Positions 15,294 through 24,955 are shown, counted from the first letter of the stretch. The stretch is DNA of 64,000 nucleotides from Sphingopyxis sp. JAI108 (GCF_013410105.1 NZ_JACCCJ010000002.1:1-64000); one strand, 5' to 3'. Notes: generated by a model from the letters alone, not told the origin. Numbers and translations are program-made.

Positions 15294-18023
15294 ATGAAAA
15301 AACGTCGCCGCCTTACCACCGGCTTGCTGCGCGCCAGCGCCGTCGGCCTGCCGCTTTCGCTCGGCCTCGCCGCCGCGCCCGCCATGGCGCAGGATGCCGC
15401 GGGCGCCGAACCCGACGACAGCATGATCATCGTCACCGCGACGCGCCGCAGCGAGGCGCTGTCCGACGTGCCCATCGCGGTCTCCGCGGTCACCGGCGAT
15501 ACGCTCGAAAAAACGGGCGCGACCGACGTGCGTGCGCTGGGGCAGGTCGCGCCGTCGCTGCTCGTGTCGGGCGCGACGAGCGAGGTCAATTTCACCGCGC
15601 GCATCCGCGGCATCGGCACGGTCGGCGAGAATCCGGGCCTCGAATCCTCGGTCGGCCTGTTCATCGACGGCGTCTATCGCAGCCGGACGGGGGTCGGCCT
15701 GTCCGAACTCGGCGATATCGAACGCGTCGAGGTGCTGCGCGGTCCGCAGGGCACACTCTTCGGCCGCAACTCGACCGCGGGGTTGATCAACATCGTCACC
15801 AAGGGGCCCGAACTCGGCCGGTTCGCCGGCAAGGGGTCGCTATCATATGGCAATTATGATTATTGGCGTGTCGACGGCATGATCAACGCGCCGCTGGGCG
15901 ACAAGGCGGCGGTGCGCGTCGACGGCGTCTGGCAGCGGCGCGACGGCTTCATCGACAATGCGACCGCCGGCGAGCCCGACATCAACGACCGCGATCGCTG
16001 GCTGGCCAAGGGCCAGCTGCTGCTCGAGCCCGCCGAGAATATCACGCTGCGGCTGATTGCCGACTATTCGAAGCGCAACGAGAATTGCTGCGGCGGCGTG
16101 CTGCTGAACCCCGTGCGCAACCTGACGCGCGGTCCCGACGGCTTCCCGGTGGCGTCGCCCAACACGCTGCTGCCGCTGCTCCAGTTCCTCGGCGCCAACC
16201 ATCAGGTTCCACCCGCGGGCGACAGTTTCGTCCGCCGCCAGTCGACGACCCCGGGCGTCACCTATCGGTCGGACACCAAGGATTGGGGTGTGTCGGGCGA
16301 ACTCGACTGGGATTTCGGCGGCGCGACGCTGACCTCGATCACCGCCTATCGCGACTACAGGAATGCACAGGGCCAGGACGCCGATTTCAACACGCTCGAC
16401 ATATTGCGGCGCACCGACCTCGACCGCCGGTTCCGGCTGTTCACGCAGGAACTCAGGCTTCAGGGCGAAGCGTTCGACGGGCGGCTCGACTGGCTCGTCG
16501 GCGGCTATTATGCGAACGAGAAACTCGATGTCGACGATGATATCGTCTATGGCGCCGACTATCAGCGCTATGCCAATTGCCTTGCGGCGGCGGCGCTCGC
16601 GCCTGCCCTCATCAACCCCGCCTCGGCGACCTGTTCGAACCTGCCCGCGGCGAGCTTTCCCGGCTTTCAGGGCATCGCCGCGCTACTCGGTGCCGCACCG
16701 CTGAATGGCACGGGCAACAATGACTCGACCTTTGCGCAGCGCAGCACCAACTATGCGATCTTTACGCATAACAGCTTCGATATCGTCGAGGATACGCTGA
16801 CGTTCACCGTCGGCGCGCGCTACACCCACGAAAAGAAGACCCTGGCGGGGGACGCCAATTTCACCAACACCTTGTGCCCCGCGATCGTCAACTCGCCGCT
16901 ACAGGCGCTCGCGAGCCTCGCCTGCGTGATCAACGGCACCGCGCCGGACATCGTCCGCGGCGCGCCGGGGACGAAGTTCAGCGAGGGCCAGTGGACGGGG
17001 ACCGCGGTGCTGAGCTGGAAGCCCGCGCCCGAATGGCTGATCTATGCCTCGGCATCGAAGGGTTACAAGGCCGGCGGCTTCAACCTCGACTATTCGGCGC
17101 TCGACCGGCCGTGCAGCACCACTGCGGGGTCCGACGCGCAGGATGCGGCCTGCGTCGCGGCGCTCGCGCGGCCCGCGAACACGTCCGGCAACGCGCGGCC
17201 CGAAGCGAGCGACCTGCAATTCGCGAGCGAAAAGGTCGACGCCTATGAACTTGGGCTGAAATGGGACGGTCCGGGGATCGACGTCAATCTCGCGGCCTTT
17301 TATCAGGGCTATAGTAATTACCAGCTCAACACCTTCAACGGCGTCAATTTCGAGGTCACCAATATCCAGGCGTGCAAGGACGACCTGGGGACCGGGCCGA
17401 CCGACAACAGCGCCGCGACCGGCGCCTGCGCATCCGACCGGCTGAAACCCGGCGTCGTCGCCAAGGGGTTCGAGATCGAGACCTTCCTGCGTCCCGCGCG
17501 CCATCTGTCGGTCAACATGGGGCTCACCTATGTCGACACCCTCTATCGCCGCAACCTTGTCGGCACCGGCGGGCGGGCGCTGTCGCCCGTCCTGTTCCAG
17601 CTACCCGGCCGCGGCGTGTCGAACGCCGCCAAATATGTGGCGACCGCTGGGATCAGCTGGACGCCGCCGATCGGCGGCAGCGGGCTGAGCGCGCTCGTCT
17701 ATTTCGACACGCGCCTCCAGAGCGACACCAACACCGGGTCGGATCTCGACGTCGAAAAGGTCCAGGACGGCTTCGCGGTCTTCAACGGCCGGATCGGCCT
17801 CTATGGCCGCGATCGCCGCTGGGGAATCGAGCTGTGGGGGCAGAATCTGTTCAACAAGCAATATTATCAGATCGGCGCCGACATGCCGTTGCAGGGCAGC
17901 GGCTCGTTCCGCTCGGTCGCCGCGCCCGCAGCGCTGGGCTTCCCGGCGACCGCAAACCAGTTGTTCGTCGGCTTCCCCGGCGAACCGCGCACCTATGGCG
18001 TGACCTTGCGCGGCCAGTTCTGA
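15294..18023 (+). CDS. TonB-dependent receptor, second of a tandem pair
   Basis: A 909-residue paralog of the preceding receptor. It has a signal peptide ending APAMAQ, a TonB-box-like DSMIIVTATR, the plug segments RIRGIGTVGENPGLESSV and VLRGPQGTLFGRNS, and a barrel ending GVTLRGQF. The start ATG is preceded by GAGGAGGG (15279-15286). Both paralogs share a plug-proximal double-cysteine element (EECCAAT in the first, ENCCGGV here) in the barrel near residue 265-275. It has its own promoter region after the first receptor's terminator and its own terminator downstream. The substrate is unknown; no sigma/anti-sigma or degradative enzyme lies next to it to suggest one. Confidence 0.93.
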   Translation: MKKRRRLTTGLLRASAVGLPLSLGLAAAPAMAQDAAGAEPDDSMIIVTATRRSEALSDVPIAVSAVTGDTLEKTGATDVRALGQVAPSLLVSGATSEVNFTARIRGIGTVGENPGLESSVGLFIDGVYRSRTGVGLSELGDIERVEVLRGPQGTLFGRNSTAGLINIVTKGPELGRFAGKGSLSYGNYDYWRVDGMINAPLGDKAAVRVDGVWQRRDGFIDNATAGEPDINDRDRWLAKGQLLLEPAENITLRLIADYSKRNENCCGGVLLNPVRNLTRGPDGFPVASPNTLLPLLQFLGANHQVPPAGDSFVRRQSTTPGVTYRSDTKDWGVSGELDWDFGGATLTSITAYRDYRNAQGQDADFNTLDILRRTDLDRRFRLFTQELRLQGEAFDGRLDWLVGGYYANEKLDVDDDIVYGADYQRYANCLAAAALAPALINPASATCSNLPAASFPGFQGIAALLGAAPLNGTGNNDSTFAQRSTNYAIFTHNSFDIVEDTLTFTVGARYTHEKKTLAGDANFTNTLCPAIVNSPLQALASLACVINGTAPDIVRGAPGTKFSEGQWTGTAVLSWKPAPEWLIYASASKGYKAGGFNLDYSALDRPCSTTAGSDAQDAACVAALARPANTSGNARPEASDLQFASEKVDAYELGLKWDGPGIDVNLAAFYQGYSNYQLNTFNGVNFEVTNIQACKDDLGTGPTDNSAATGACASDRLKPGVVAKGFEIETFLRPARHLSVNMGLTYVDTLYRRNLVGTGGRALSPVLFQLPGRGVSNAAKYVATAGISWTPPIGGSGLSALVYFDTRLQSDTNTGSDLDVEKVQDGFAVFNGRIGLYGRDRRWGIELWGQNLFNKQYYQIGADMPLQGSGSFRSVAAPAALGFPATANQLFVGFPGEPRTYGVTLRGQF

Positions 18024-18061
18024 CGGGCTCTCCCCCTCCCCGAAGGCGGGAGGGCGTAGGG

Positions 18062-18106
18062 AGGGCCTGCCGCGGCCGGGCACTGTCGCGACAGGCCCTT
18101 TCCTTT
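18062..18106 (+). terminator. Rho-independent terminator after the second TonB receptor
   Basis: An 8 bp stem AGGGCCTG/CAGGCCCT is extended, past one mismatch, by a CGCG/CGCG stem, and is followed by TTTCCTTTTT. It lies 38 bp after the receptor stop. Confidence 0.82.
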
Positions 18107-18154
18107 TTAGGGGACAGGGGAAGGCATTGGGGTGGGAAGCGGGCACACCAAATA

Positions 18155-18239
18155 TTCGTCATTCCCGCGAAAGCGGGAACCCGGTGTGGGATCAACTTAC
18201 GCACGCGATGGGTCCCCGCTTTCGCGGGGTTGACGACGT
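18155..18239. repeat. Palindromic intergenic repeat (GCGAAAGC type)
   Basis: Two hairpin-forming arms face each other: 18162-18179 (TTCCCGCGAAAGCGGGAA, itself a palindrome) and 18213-18228 (CCCCGCTTTCGCGGGG). They are bounded by CGTCA at the left and TGACGACG at the right, so the whole unit is also an imperfect inverted repeat. This is the form of REP-like or miniature elements scattered between genes in sphingomonads. It lies between the convergent TonB receptor and divK genes. Confidence 0.75.
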
Positions 18240-18264
18240 AGGAACTATGCGTCCGAAACCGGCG

Positions 18265-18627
18265 CTAGGCGAACGCGCCGACGCTTTCGATGAATTTGAT
18301 CACCGAAATCGGTTTCGAGACATAGGCTTCGGCGCCCGCAGTGCGGATCTGCTCCTCGTCGCCTTTGCCCGCATAGGCGGTCACCGCCATGATCGGCACC
18401 GCGCGCAGCGTCAGGTCGGCCTTCATCTGCCCGATCAGTTCGAGCCCGCTGACATGCGGCAACTGGATATCCATGATGATCAGGTCAGGCGAAATCTCGC
18501 GCGCCTTTGCCAGCGCGTCGCGCCCGTCGCGCACCGGATGCGCGCTATAGCCGTGGGCGTTCAGGAGATCGCAGAAGAGGCGCAGGTTGAGTTCATTATC
18601 CTCGACGACCAGGATGGTCTTGCCCAT
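18265..18627 (-). CDS. divK: Single-domain response regulator DivK
   Basis: A CheY-like receiver of 120 residues with no output domain. The acidic pocket is VVEDN (Glu9, Asp10), the phosphorylation site is Asp53 in IIMDIQLP, and the switch and signalling residues are in MAVTAYAG and VSKPI. In alphaproteobacteria DivK is phosphorylated by DivJ/PleC-type kinases and controls CtrA through DivL/CckA, setting cell polarity and cell-cycle timing. The start MGKTILVVED is chosen because the receiver fold begins there; an ATG at 18645 would add six residues. It is divergent from the DUF3572 gene, and one GANTC site (18670-18674) lies in the 87 bp between them. Confidence 0.9.
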   Translation of the reverse strand: MGKTILVVEDNELNLRLFCDLLNAHGYSAHPVRDGRDALAKAREISPDLIIMDIQLPHVSGLELIGQMKADLTLRAVPIMAVTAYAGKGDEEQIRTAGAEAYVSKPISVIKFIESVGAFA

Positions 18628-18714
18628 GTGCGTTCCGTTCCCCACCTTGCGTGCGCGGCCCGTTTAGGCGAATCGGCCGCACGACACAATTGCATCGCGA
18701 CGAAGGGATCGGGC

Positions 18715-18978
18715 TTGCTTGAGGATGATGCGGCGCTGGCGCTCCATGCGCTCGGCTGGATATTGAGCGACGAGCCGCGCGCCGAGCGGCTGCTCGCGCT
18801 CACCGGGCTCGCGCCCGCCGAGCTGCGCGCTTCACTCGGCGAACGGGCGACGCTCGCGGCGATCCTCTCATTCCTCACCGCCCACGAAAACGACCTTGTC
18901 GCCTGCGCCGATGCGTTGCAGGTGCCGCCTGCCCGCCTTGCCGCTGCGGCCCAACGACTTGAAGGAACGACTGCATGA
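18715..18978 (+). CDS. DUF3572 domain-containing protein
   Basis: An 87-residue helical protein matching the alphaproteobacterial DUF3572 family, with LEDDAALALHALGWILSDE near the N terminus followed by a LTGLAPAELR repeat-like helix. Function is unknown. No ATG is available at the right place; TTG at 18715 preceded by GAAGGGA (6 base spacing) is the best start. The stop overlaps the ATG of the next HAD gene by 4 bp, so it is translationally coupled and is the first gene of a four-gene run. It is divergent from divK, a neighbourhood seen in related genomes as far as I recall. Confidence 0.7.
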   Translation: MLEDDAALALHALGWILSDEPRAERLLALTGLAPAELRASLGERATLAAILSFLTAHENDLVACADALQVPPARLAAAAQRLEGTTA

Positions 18979-19616
18979 ACCGCCCGCTCGTCATCACCGA
19001 TTGCGACGAGGTGCTGATGCACATGGTCGTGCCCTTTGCCGAATGGGTCGATGCCGAACATGGCGTGATCTTCCGCATCGAGGATGCGAGCTTTGCCAAT
19101 GCACTCAAGCGCAAGGAGTGCGGCACGCCGCTCGAAGCGGCTGAAGTGTGGCCGCTGCTCGACGGCTTCTTCCGCACCGAAATGACGCGGCAATATCCGA
19201 TCGCGGGTGCCTTGACGGCAATGGCGGCGATCGGCGCCGAGGCCGATATCGTCGTCCTCACCAATGTCGGCCCCGAGCATCAGCAGGCGCGGATCGACCA
19301 GCTCGCACTCCACGATTTCCGCGCGCCCGTCATCGGCAGCCGCGGCGGCAAGGGTGGGCCGGTGCGTCGCCTGATCGACGAGTATCGGCCTTCGGTTGCG
19401 GTTTTCATCGACGACCTTGCCGGCCATCACCAGTCGGTTGCGGAGACCGCGCCCGACGTGTGGCGGCTCCACCTGGTCGGCGAGCCAGCGATCGCGGGCC
19501 AGATCGCACCGGCGCAATACGCCCATGCGCGAATCGACGATTGGAAAGAGGCGCAGCGCTGGATATTGGCGCGCCTCGCCGAAAATATCCCCGCCCCGGC
19601 CTCCGAGCCGGTTTAA
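18975..19616 (+). CDS. HAD-family hydrolase
   Basis: A 213-residue haloacid-dehalogenase-fold protein. Motif I is ITDCDEVLM (Asp9, Asp11), motif II is the threonine in VVLTNVG, and motif IV is FIDDLAGHH. It is a probable phosphatase of small molecules; the substrate cannot be read from the sequence. It is coupled to the upstream DUF3572 gene by a 4 bp overlap and is 13 bp from the RidA gene, indicating one operon. Confidence 0.8.
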   Translation: MNRPLVITDCDEVLMHMVVPFAEWVDAEHGVIFRIEDASFANALKRKECGTPLEAAEVWPLLDGFFRTEMTRQYPIAGALTAMAAIGAEADIVVLTNVGPEHQQARIDQLALHDFRAPVIGSRGGKGGPVRRLIDEYRPSVAVFIDDLAGHHQSVAETAPDVWRLHLVGEPAIAGQIAPAQYAHARIDDWKEAQRWILARLAENIPAPASEPV

Positions 19617-19629
19617 GAAGGAACCTCCC

Positions 19630-20094
19630 ATGGATATCGCCGCCAAGATCGCCGAACTCGGCCTCGAGCTGCCCAAGCCCGCCGCCCCGGTCGCCGCCTA
19701 TGTACCCGTCGTCGAGCAGGGCGGGATGCTTTATGTCAGCGGCCAATTGCCCTTCCGTGATGGGCAGGTGGTCACCGGCCGCCTCGGCGACGATATGGAC
19801 ATTGCCGGCGGGCAGGATGCAGCGCAGCGCGTCGCACTGATGCTCGTCGCGCAGATCGGGCAGGCGCTCGGCGGCGATTGGTCGCGCGTCGAGCGCGTCG
19901 TCAAGCTCGGCGTTTTCGTCAACAGCGCGCCAAGCTTCACCGATCAGGCGAAGGTCGCGAACGGCGCATCGGAACTTTTCGAAACGCTGTTCGGCGACGC
20001 GGGCCGCCATGCGCGCGCCGCAGTCGGCGTCGCGGTGCTACCGCTCGGCGCGGCGGTCGAGGCCGACGCGATCGTTGCGGTGAAGCCAGCTTAA
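19630..20094 (+). CDS. RidA family protein
   Basis: A 154-residue member of the YjgF/YER057c/UK114 family, of the longer subgroup. Canonical RidA hydrolyses reactive enamine/imine intermediates released by PLP enzymes. Visible features are MLYVSGQLPFRDGQ, WSRVERVVKLGVFVNSAPSF and the C-terminal RAAVGVAVLPLGAAVEADAI. The conserved RidA arginine (in HARAAVGV) and the downstream glutamate are present, compatible with imine deaminase activity. An AGAAGGA ribosome site precedes the ATG. It sits in an operon with the HAD and GNAT genes. Confidence 0.87.
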   Translation: MDIAAKIAELGLELPKPAAPVAAYVPVVEQGGMLYVSGQLPFRDGQVVTGRLGDDMDIAGGQDAAQRVALMLVAQIGQALGGDWSRVERVVKLGVFVNSAPSFTDQAKVANGASELFETLFGDAGRHARAAVGVAVLPLGAAVEADAIVAVKPA

Positions 20095-20102
20095 GGACGC
20101 CG

Positions 20103-21254
20103 GTGGCCGAAGCCGACCCACCCTCACGGACGATTTCGCTCGGTACGGGCGTCGCCGCAATCGATGCGGCGACGTGGGACGCGCTACACGACGGCCGCAA
20201 TCCCTTCGTCGGCCATGCCTTCCTTTCGTTGCTCGAGGAATCGGGCAGCGTGGGGCCGGGCACCGGCTGGCAGGCCGCACCCTTGCTGATCGAGGATGCG
20301 GCCGGCGCGCTCGTCGCCGCCGCGCCCGCCTATCTGAAATCGCACAGCCAGGGCGAATATGTCTTCGACCATGCGTGGGCCGATGCGTGGGCGCGCGCCG
20401 GGGGCGATTATTATCCGAAGCTTCAGATTGCGGCACCCTTCACCCCCGTCCCGGGGCCGCGCTTGCTGGCGAAAGACAGCGCCGACGCGCTGCTGCTGCT
20501 CCGCGCGGCCGAGGCGGTGGTGCGGCAGAACGGCTTGTCATCGGCGCATGCGACCTTCGTCGCCCCCGAACAGATGCCGCTGTTCGAGGAGGCCGGCTGG
20601 CTCGTCCGCCGCGATATCCAGTTCCATTTCGCGAATAGCGGCTATGCCAGCTTCGACGATTTCCTTGGCACGTTGAATTCGCAGAAGCGCAAGCAATTGC
20701 GCAAGGAAAGGCTCCGTGCCGTCGAAGGTTTGCGCATCGAGGAACTGACGGGAGCGGCGATCCGTCCCGAGCATTGGGACGCGATGTGGCTATTCTATCA
20801 GGATACCGGCGCGCGCAAATGGGGGCATCCGTACCTCACGCGCGACGCTTTCGACCTGATGGGCGCGGCGATGGCGGAGAAGATCATCCTGCTCATCGCC
20901 TATGATGCGGAGGAGCGGCCGGTCGCCGGCGCGTTGCACTTCCTGGGCGCCGACACACTTTATGGCCGCTATTGGGGATGCTTGGCCGAGATCCCGTATC
21001 TGCATTTCGAGCTATGCTATTATCGCGCGATCGACATCGCGATCGCACGCGGGCTTTCGCGGGTCGAAGCGGGTGCACAGGGCGGGCACAAGCTTGCCCG
21101 CGGCTATGGCCCGGTCGCGACCTGGTCGGCGCATTTCATCGCCGATCCCGGCTTTCGCCGCGCGGTCGCGGACTATCTGCAACAGGAGCGACAGGCCGAG
21201 GCGGTCGAGATGGAATGGCTGGAGGGACACACACCCTTCAAGCGGAAGGGCTGA
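20103..21254 (+). CDS. GNAT/FemAB-like N-acyltransferase (DUF482)
   Basis: A 383-residue protein of the PF04339 (FemAB-like, formerly DUF482) family. Characteristic blocks are GRNPFVGHAFLSLLEESGSV near the N terminus, FDHAWADAWARAG, the central FLGTLNSQKRKQLRKER, and a C-terminal GAQGGHKLARGYGP motif. The family is predicted to transfer an acyl or aminoacyl group; the substrate is unknown. The start is GTG at 20103, just after the ridA stop with AAGGA upstream; an internal ATG start would lose conserved N-terminal sequence. It is the last gene of the operon. Confidence 0.82.
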   Translation: MAEADPPSRTISLGTGVAAIDAATWDALHDGRNPFVGHAFLSLLEESGSVGPGTGWQAAPLLIEDAAGALVAAAPAYLKSHSQGEYVFDHAWADAWARAGGDYYPKLQIAAPFTPVPGPRLLAKDSADALLLLRAAEAVVRQNGLSSAHATFVAPEQMPLFEEAGWLVRRDIQFHFANSGYASFDDFLGTLNSQKRKQLRKERLRAVEGLRIEELTGAAIRPEHWDAMWLFYQDTGARKWGHPYLTRDAFDLMGAAMAEKIILLIAYDAEERPVAGALHFLGADTLYGRYWGCLAEIPYLHFELCYYRAIDIAIARGLSRVEAGAQGGHKLARGYGPVATWSAHFIADPGFRRAVADYLQQERQAEAVEMEWLEGHTPFKRKG

Positions 21255-21264
21255 CTTTGCCCTT

Positions 21265-21339
21265 GTCGTCGCCCCGGACTTGATCCGGGGTCGAGGCTTT
21301 GTAGCCGGATGGATGCCGGATCAAGTCCGGCATGACGAG
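21265..21339. repeat. Intergenic inverted repeat (GGACTTGATCC type), copy 1
   Basis: The left arm CCCCGGACTTGATCCGGGG (from 21272) and the right arm GGATGCCGGATCAAGTCCGG (from 21311) form a long cruciform bounded by GTCGTC and ATGACGAG. The same family occurs at 27361-27435. It lies in the gap after the GNAT gene. Confidence 0.85.
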
Positions 21340-21356
21340 GTCGAAGCGCAGAAAAC

Positions 21357-21671
21357 TTACGCCGCGAACCGCCGGGCGGCGGGACGGCGGGCCGTCTCGT
21401 CGAGCCAGGCGCGCGCCTGGCGCTGCGCTTCGGCGATTTCGCCCTGCGACATTTCGCCCGACACATCGGCGCGGCACTGCTGGCCTTCGATATTGCCGCC
21501 GAGCGCGGCAAGGTTGAACCATTTATGCGCCTGGATCAGGTCGACATCGACCCCGCCCGATCCGGTCGAAAACGCGATACCCAGATCGAAATAGGCATTG
21601 GCATCGCCGCGCGCGGCGTCGAGCAAGCGGCTCTCGATCAGATATTGGGCAGACTTCAGACTGTTCGCCAT
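21357..21671 (-). CDS. Sel1-like repeat (SEL1/TPR) protein
   Basis: A 104-residue helical protein with one clear Sel1-like unit (NAYFDLGIAFSTGSGGVDVD followed by LIQAHKWFNLAALGG). Such repeats mediate protein contacts. Residues after about 75 form a basic amphipathic tail. The start MANSLKSAQY is preceded by an unusually strong GGAGGTAAAGGGGG. Downstream of panC on the same strand with about 140 bp between, so it is probably transcribed on its own. Partner and function are unknown. Confidence 0.75.
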   Translation of the reverse strand: MANSLKSAQYLIESRLLDAARGDANAYFDLGIAFSTGSGGVDVDLIQAHKWFNLAALGGNIEGQQCRADVSGEMSQGEIAEAQRQARAWLDETARRPAARRFAA

Positions 21672-21810
21672 GATAACCCCCTTTACCTCCACCCCACATG
21701 GAGACCTCGGGGTCAAATTTGCGGTTTATGGTCAACAAAGCGTTAACGGTGACGTCGTTTTTTGTGGGCATCGTCCAAGATCGTCGGAAACCTCGGGGTT
21801 TCCACGTTGT

Positions 21811-22650
21811 TCAGCCTACCGGCAGATTGTCGATGAGCCGCGTTTTTCCGATCCGTGCCGCCGCGAGCAGGCGTGCGGGCCTGCGGAAAGCGCTCAATCT
21901 TTCAAGGCTGTCGGCCTCGGCGAGCGCGACATAATCGACGCTTTCGAAACCGCGCCCGACGATCACCGCCTCGGCCTTGGCGAGCGTCTCGGCGACGTCG
22001 GCGCCGCCCGCGATCGCCTTTGCCGCCGCGTTCAGCGCGCCCGGAAAGGCGGCCGCCGCCGCGCGCTGTTCGTTCGACAGATAGGCGTTGCGCGAAGACA
22101 GCGCGAGGCCGTCGGTATCGCGCGCGATCGGCGCGCCCAATATGTCGATCGCGAAATCGAGGTCGCGCGCCATGCGGCGGATGATCGCGAGCTGCTGCCA
22201 GTCCTTTTCGCCGAAGATCGCAACGTCGGGGCGGACCTGGTTGAACAATTTGGCGACGACGGTCGCGACGCCGTCGAAATGGCCGGGGCGCGCGGCGCCG
22301 CAATAATCGGCGCCAAGTTCGGCGACCTCGATACGCGTGCTGTGACCGGCGGGGTACATCGTCGCGACGTCGGGCGCCCAGAGCAGGCTGGTGCCTTCCT
22401 CGACGAGCATCGCGGCGTCGCGCGCCTCGTCGCGCGGATAGGCGTCGAAATCCTCGTTCGGGCCGAACTGGGTCGGATTGACGAAGATCGACACGACGGC
22501 GTGGTCGGCGACGCGCTTCGCCATGCGGACGAGCGAGAGGTGGCCGTCGTGCAGCGACCCCATGGTGGGCACGAGTGCGACGCTCTTCCCCCCCTGCTTC
22601 AGTGCCGTAACGGCACGGTGCAGCATCGCGATGTCACGGATGATTTGCAC
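21811..22650 (-). CDS. panC: Pantoate--beta-alanine ligase
   Basis: Condenses pantoate with beta-alanine using ATP to give pantothenate, the last step of vitamin B5 synthesis. The length of 279 residues is normal. Motifs: LVPTMGSLHDGHLSLV (HIGH-like nucleotide site, near residue 30), VSIFVNPTQFGPNEDF, FGEKDWQQL and LSSRNAYLS. The start is the ATG before QIIRDIAMLHRAV. It is divergent from mipZ with 86 bp between. panB is not in the window. Confidence 0.96.
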   Translation of the reverse strand: MQIIRDIAMLHRAVTALKQGGKSVALVPTMGSLHDGHLSLVRMAKRVADHAVVSIFVNPTQFGPNEDFDAYPRDEARDAAMLVEEGTSLLWAPDVATMYPAGHSTRIEVAELGADYCGAARPGHFDGVATVVAKLFNQVRPDVAIFGEKDWQQLAIIRRMARDLDFAIDILGAPIARDTDGLALSSRNAYLSNEQRAAAAAFPGALNAAAKAIAGGADVAETLAKAEAVIVGRGFESVDYVALAEADSLERLSAFRRPARLLAAARIGKTRLIDNLPVG

Positions 22651-22736
22651 GGCTCGTCGCCCTCCGATATTGGCGCGACTATATCACTTCGCGCGACGGC
22701 CGCCCATGCCGTGCCAACAGGAAAATCGCAACGCCC

Positions 22737-23546
22737 ATGACGACGCCCGCACCGCACCGCATCATCTTTGCCAATGAAAAGGGCGGGACCGGCAAATCGA
22801 CCTGCGCCGTGCATTTCGCGGTCGCGCTGGCGAGCCAGGGATGGCGCGTCGCGGGGATCGACCTCGACCCGCGCCAGCGCACCTTTCATCGCTACCTCGA
22901 AAACCGCGAAAATACCGCGAAGCGCCGCGAGATTGCGCTACCGACGCCGCGCTTCGAGGTGTTCACCGGATCGACGATCGAGGAACTCGACGAGCAGGTG
23001 GCGCGACTCTCCGAAGACGCCGACTATCTGATCGCCGACACACCGGGCCGCGACGATGTCTTCGCGCGCCACCTGGCAACAACCGCCGACACGCTGGTGA
23101 CGCCGATCAACGACAGCTTCATCGACTTCGACCTGATCGGACAGGTCGATCCCGAGACGTTCCAGGTCACCCGCCCCAGCTTCTATTCCGAACTCATCTG
23201 GGACACGCGAAAGGCGCGCGCCAAGAGCGACGGGCGGACGATCGACTGGATCATCCTCAGGAACCGCCTCCAGCATGTCGATGCACATAATATGCGCCGC
23301 GTCGGCGAGGCGCTGACCCAGTTGTCGCGCCGCGTCGGCTTTCGCGTCATCCCGGGGCTCGGCGAGCGCGTCATCTATCGCGAACTTTTCCCCGCCGGCC
23401 TCACCCTGCTCGACAAGGCGCATCTCGGCGGCATGGGTATCGGCCACGTCGTCGCGCGGCAGGAACTCCGCGAGGCGATGGGCGGACTGAACCTTCCGGC
23501 GCGCGAGCGGTTGCATCCGGACGGGGATTTGTTCGCCGCCGCCTGA
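22737..23546 (+). CDS. mipZ: Division-plane positioning ATPase MipZ
   Basis: A 269-residue ParA/MinD-superfamily ATPase that forms a bipolar gradient through ParB and inhibits FtsZ assembly away from midcell. The deviant Walker A motif is [10 protein letters not shown] (13-22), Walker A' is [10 protein letters not shown] and Walker B is [10 protein letters not shown]. The sequence [14 protein letters not shown] and the extended C-terminal region distinguish MipZ from ParA. Presence of MipZ instead of MinCDE supports an alphaproteobacterial source. It is followed 26 bp later by pgmG. Confidence 0.95.
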   Translation: MTTPAPHRIIFANEKGGTGKSTCAVHFAVALASQGWRVAGIDLDPRQRTFHRYLENRENTAKRREIALPTPRFEVFTGSTIEELDEQVARLSEDADYLIADTPGRDDVFARHLATTADTLVTPINDSFIDFDLIGQVDPETFQVTRPSFYSELIWDTRKARAKSDGRTIDWIILRNRLQHVDAHNMRRVGEALTQLSRRVGFRVIPGLGERVIYRELFPAGLTLLDKAHLGGMGIGHVVARQELREAMGGLNLPARERLHPDGDLFAAA

Positions 23547-23572
23547 TCCCTTCTCTCCCCAAGAGGTTCAAG

Positions 23573-24955
23573 ATGACGCACCAATTTCACCCGACGATGC
23601 TCCGCGAATATGACATTCGCGGAGTCGTCGGCGACACGCTTTCGGACAAGGACGCCTATGCCATCGGCCGCAGCTTCGCGACGTTGATCCGCCGCGCGGG
23701 CGGCAAGCGCGTCGCGGTCGGCTATGACGGGCGGCTGTCGTCGCCGATGCTCGCCGACGCGCTGATCGCGGGAATCAACGCCGCCGGCGTCGATGCGCTC
23801 AATGTCGGGCTCGGTCCGACGCCGATGCTCTATTATGCCGCGTCAACCGAGGATGTGGACGGCGGTATACAGATAACCGGCAGCCACAATCCCCCCGACT
23901 ATAATGGTTTCAAGATGGTGTTTCAGGGGCGTCCCTTCTTCGGCGCCGACATTCTGGCGATCGGCGAAATGGCCGCCGCGGGCGACTGGGAGGCTGGCGA
24001 AGGCACGTCGCAGAGCATCGATATCGTCGACGCCTATGTCGACCGGTTGGTCGAGGGGTTCGCGGGCGGCGCTTTCCGCATTGGCTGGGACGCCGGCAAC
24101 GGCGCCGCGGGCACCGTCATCGAGAAACTTACCGCGCGCCTTCCGGGCGAGCATCACTTGCTGTTCACCGACATCGACGGCCATTTTCCGAACCACCATC
24201 CCGATCCGACCGAAGAAAAGAATCTGGCCGACCTCAGGAAACTCGTCGCGGAGAAGAGCCTCGATTTCGGCGTCGCTTTCGATGGAGACGGCGACCGCAT
24301 CGGCGCGATCGACGGCGAGGGCCGCGTCATCTGGGGCGACCAGTTGCTGCAAATCTATGCCGCCGCGGTGCTGAAGGACTTGCCCGGCGCGACGGTCATC
24401 GCCGATGTGAAGGCGAGCCAGGCGCTGTTCGACCGGGTCGCGCAGCTCGGCGGCCAGCCGCTGATGTGGAAGACCGGCCACAGCCTGATCAAGGCGAAGA
24501 TGAAAGAAACCGCGAGCCCGCTGGCGGGCGAGATGAGCGGGCATATCTTTTTCGCCGACCGCTATTATGGTTATGACGATGCGCCTTACGCCGCGATACG
24601 GTTGATCGAGGCGGCGACCAAATTGGGGCAGAGCGTCACCGATCTGCGCGGCGCCATGGCGCCGATGGTCAACACCCCCGAAATGCGCTTCCAGGTCGAT
24701 GAGAGCCGCAAATTCGCCATTGTGGAGGAGGTTCTCGACCGGCTCGGCGCATCGGGTGCGCAGGTCGACCGGACCGACGGCGCGCGCGTGCTGACCGACG
24801 ATGGCTGGTGGCTGCTGCGCGCCTCGAATACACAGGACGTGCTCGTCGCGCGTGCCGAGGCGAAGGACGAGACGGCGCTCGCGCGCCTGCTCGCCGCGAT
24901 CGACGATCAGCTTGCCCTCTCAGGGATCGTGCGCGGTCCGCAGGCCGCGCATTAG
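23573..24955 (+). CDS. pgmG: Phosphomannomutase/phosphoglucomutase PgmG
   Basis: Interconverts hexose 1- and 6-phosphates, supplying GDP-mannose and UDP-glucose precursors for exopolysaccharide and glycosphingolipid. The 460 residues hold the four domains of the alpha-D-phosphohexomutase family. The phosphoserine loop is [11 protein letters not shown] (Ser104), the metal loop is DGDGDR (237-242), the sugar loop is GEMSGH and the phosphate-binding loop is RASNTQ near the C terminus. It resembles the bispecific PgmG of sphingan producers. The start is the ATG 26 bp after mipZ. Confidence 0.93.
   Translation: MTHQFHPTMLREYDIRGVVGDTLSDKDAYAIGRSFATLIRRAGGKRVAVGYDGRLSSPMLADALIAGINAAGVDALNVGLGPTPMLYYAASTEDVDGGIQITGSHNPPDYNGFKMVFQGRPFFGADILAIGEMAAAGDWEAGEGTSQSIDIVDAYVDRLVEGFAGGAFRIGWDAGNGAAGTVIEKLTARLPGEHHLLFTDIDGHFPNHHPDPTEEKNLADLRKLVAEKSLDFGVAFDGDGDRIGAIDGEGRVIWGDQLLQIYAAAVLKDLPGATVIADVKASQALFDRVAQLGGQPLMWKTGHSLIKAKMKETASPLAGEMSGHIFFADRYYGYDDAPYAAIRLIEAATKLGQSVTDLRGAMAPMVNTPEMRFQVDESRKFAIVEEVLDRLGASGAQVDRTDGARVLTDDGWWLLRASNTQDVLVARAEAKDETALARLLAAIDDQLALSGIVRGPQAAH

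Noticed and set aside
18155-18239. CRISPR repeat
   Set aside because: There are only two palindromic arms with no regularly spaced repeat-spacer pattern.
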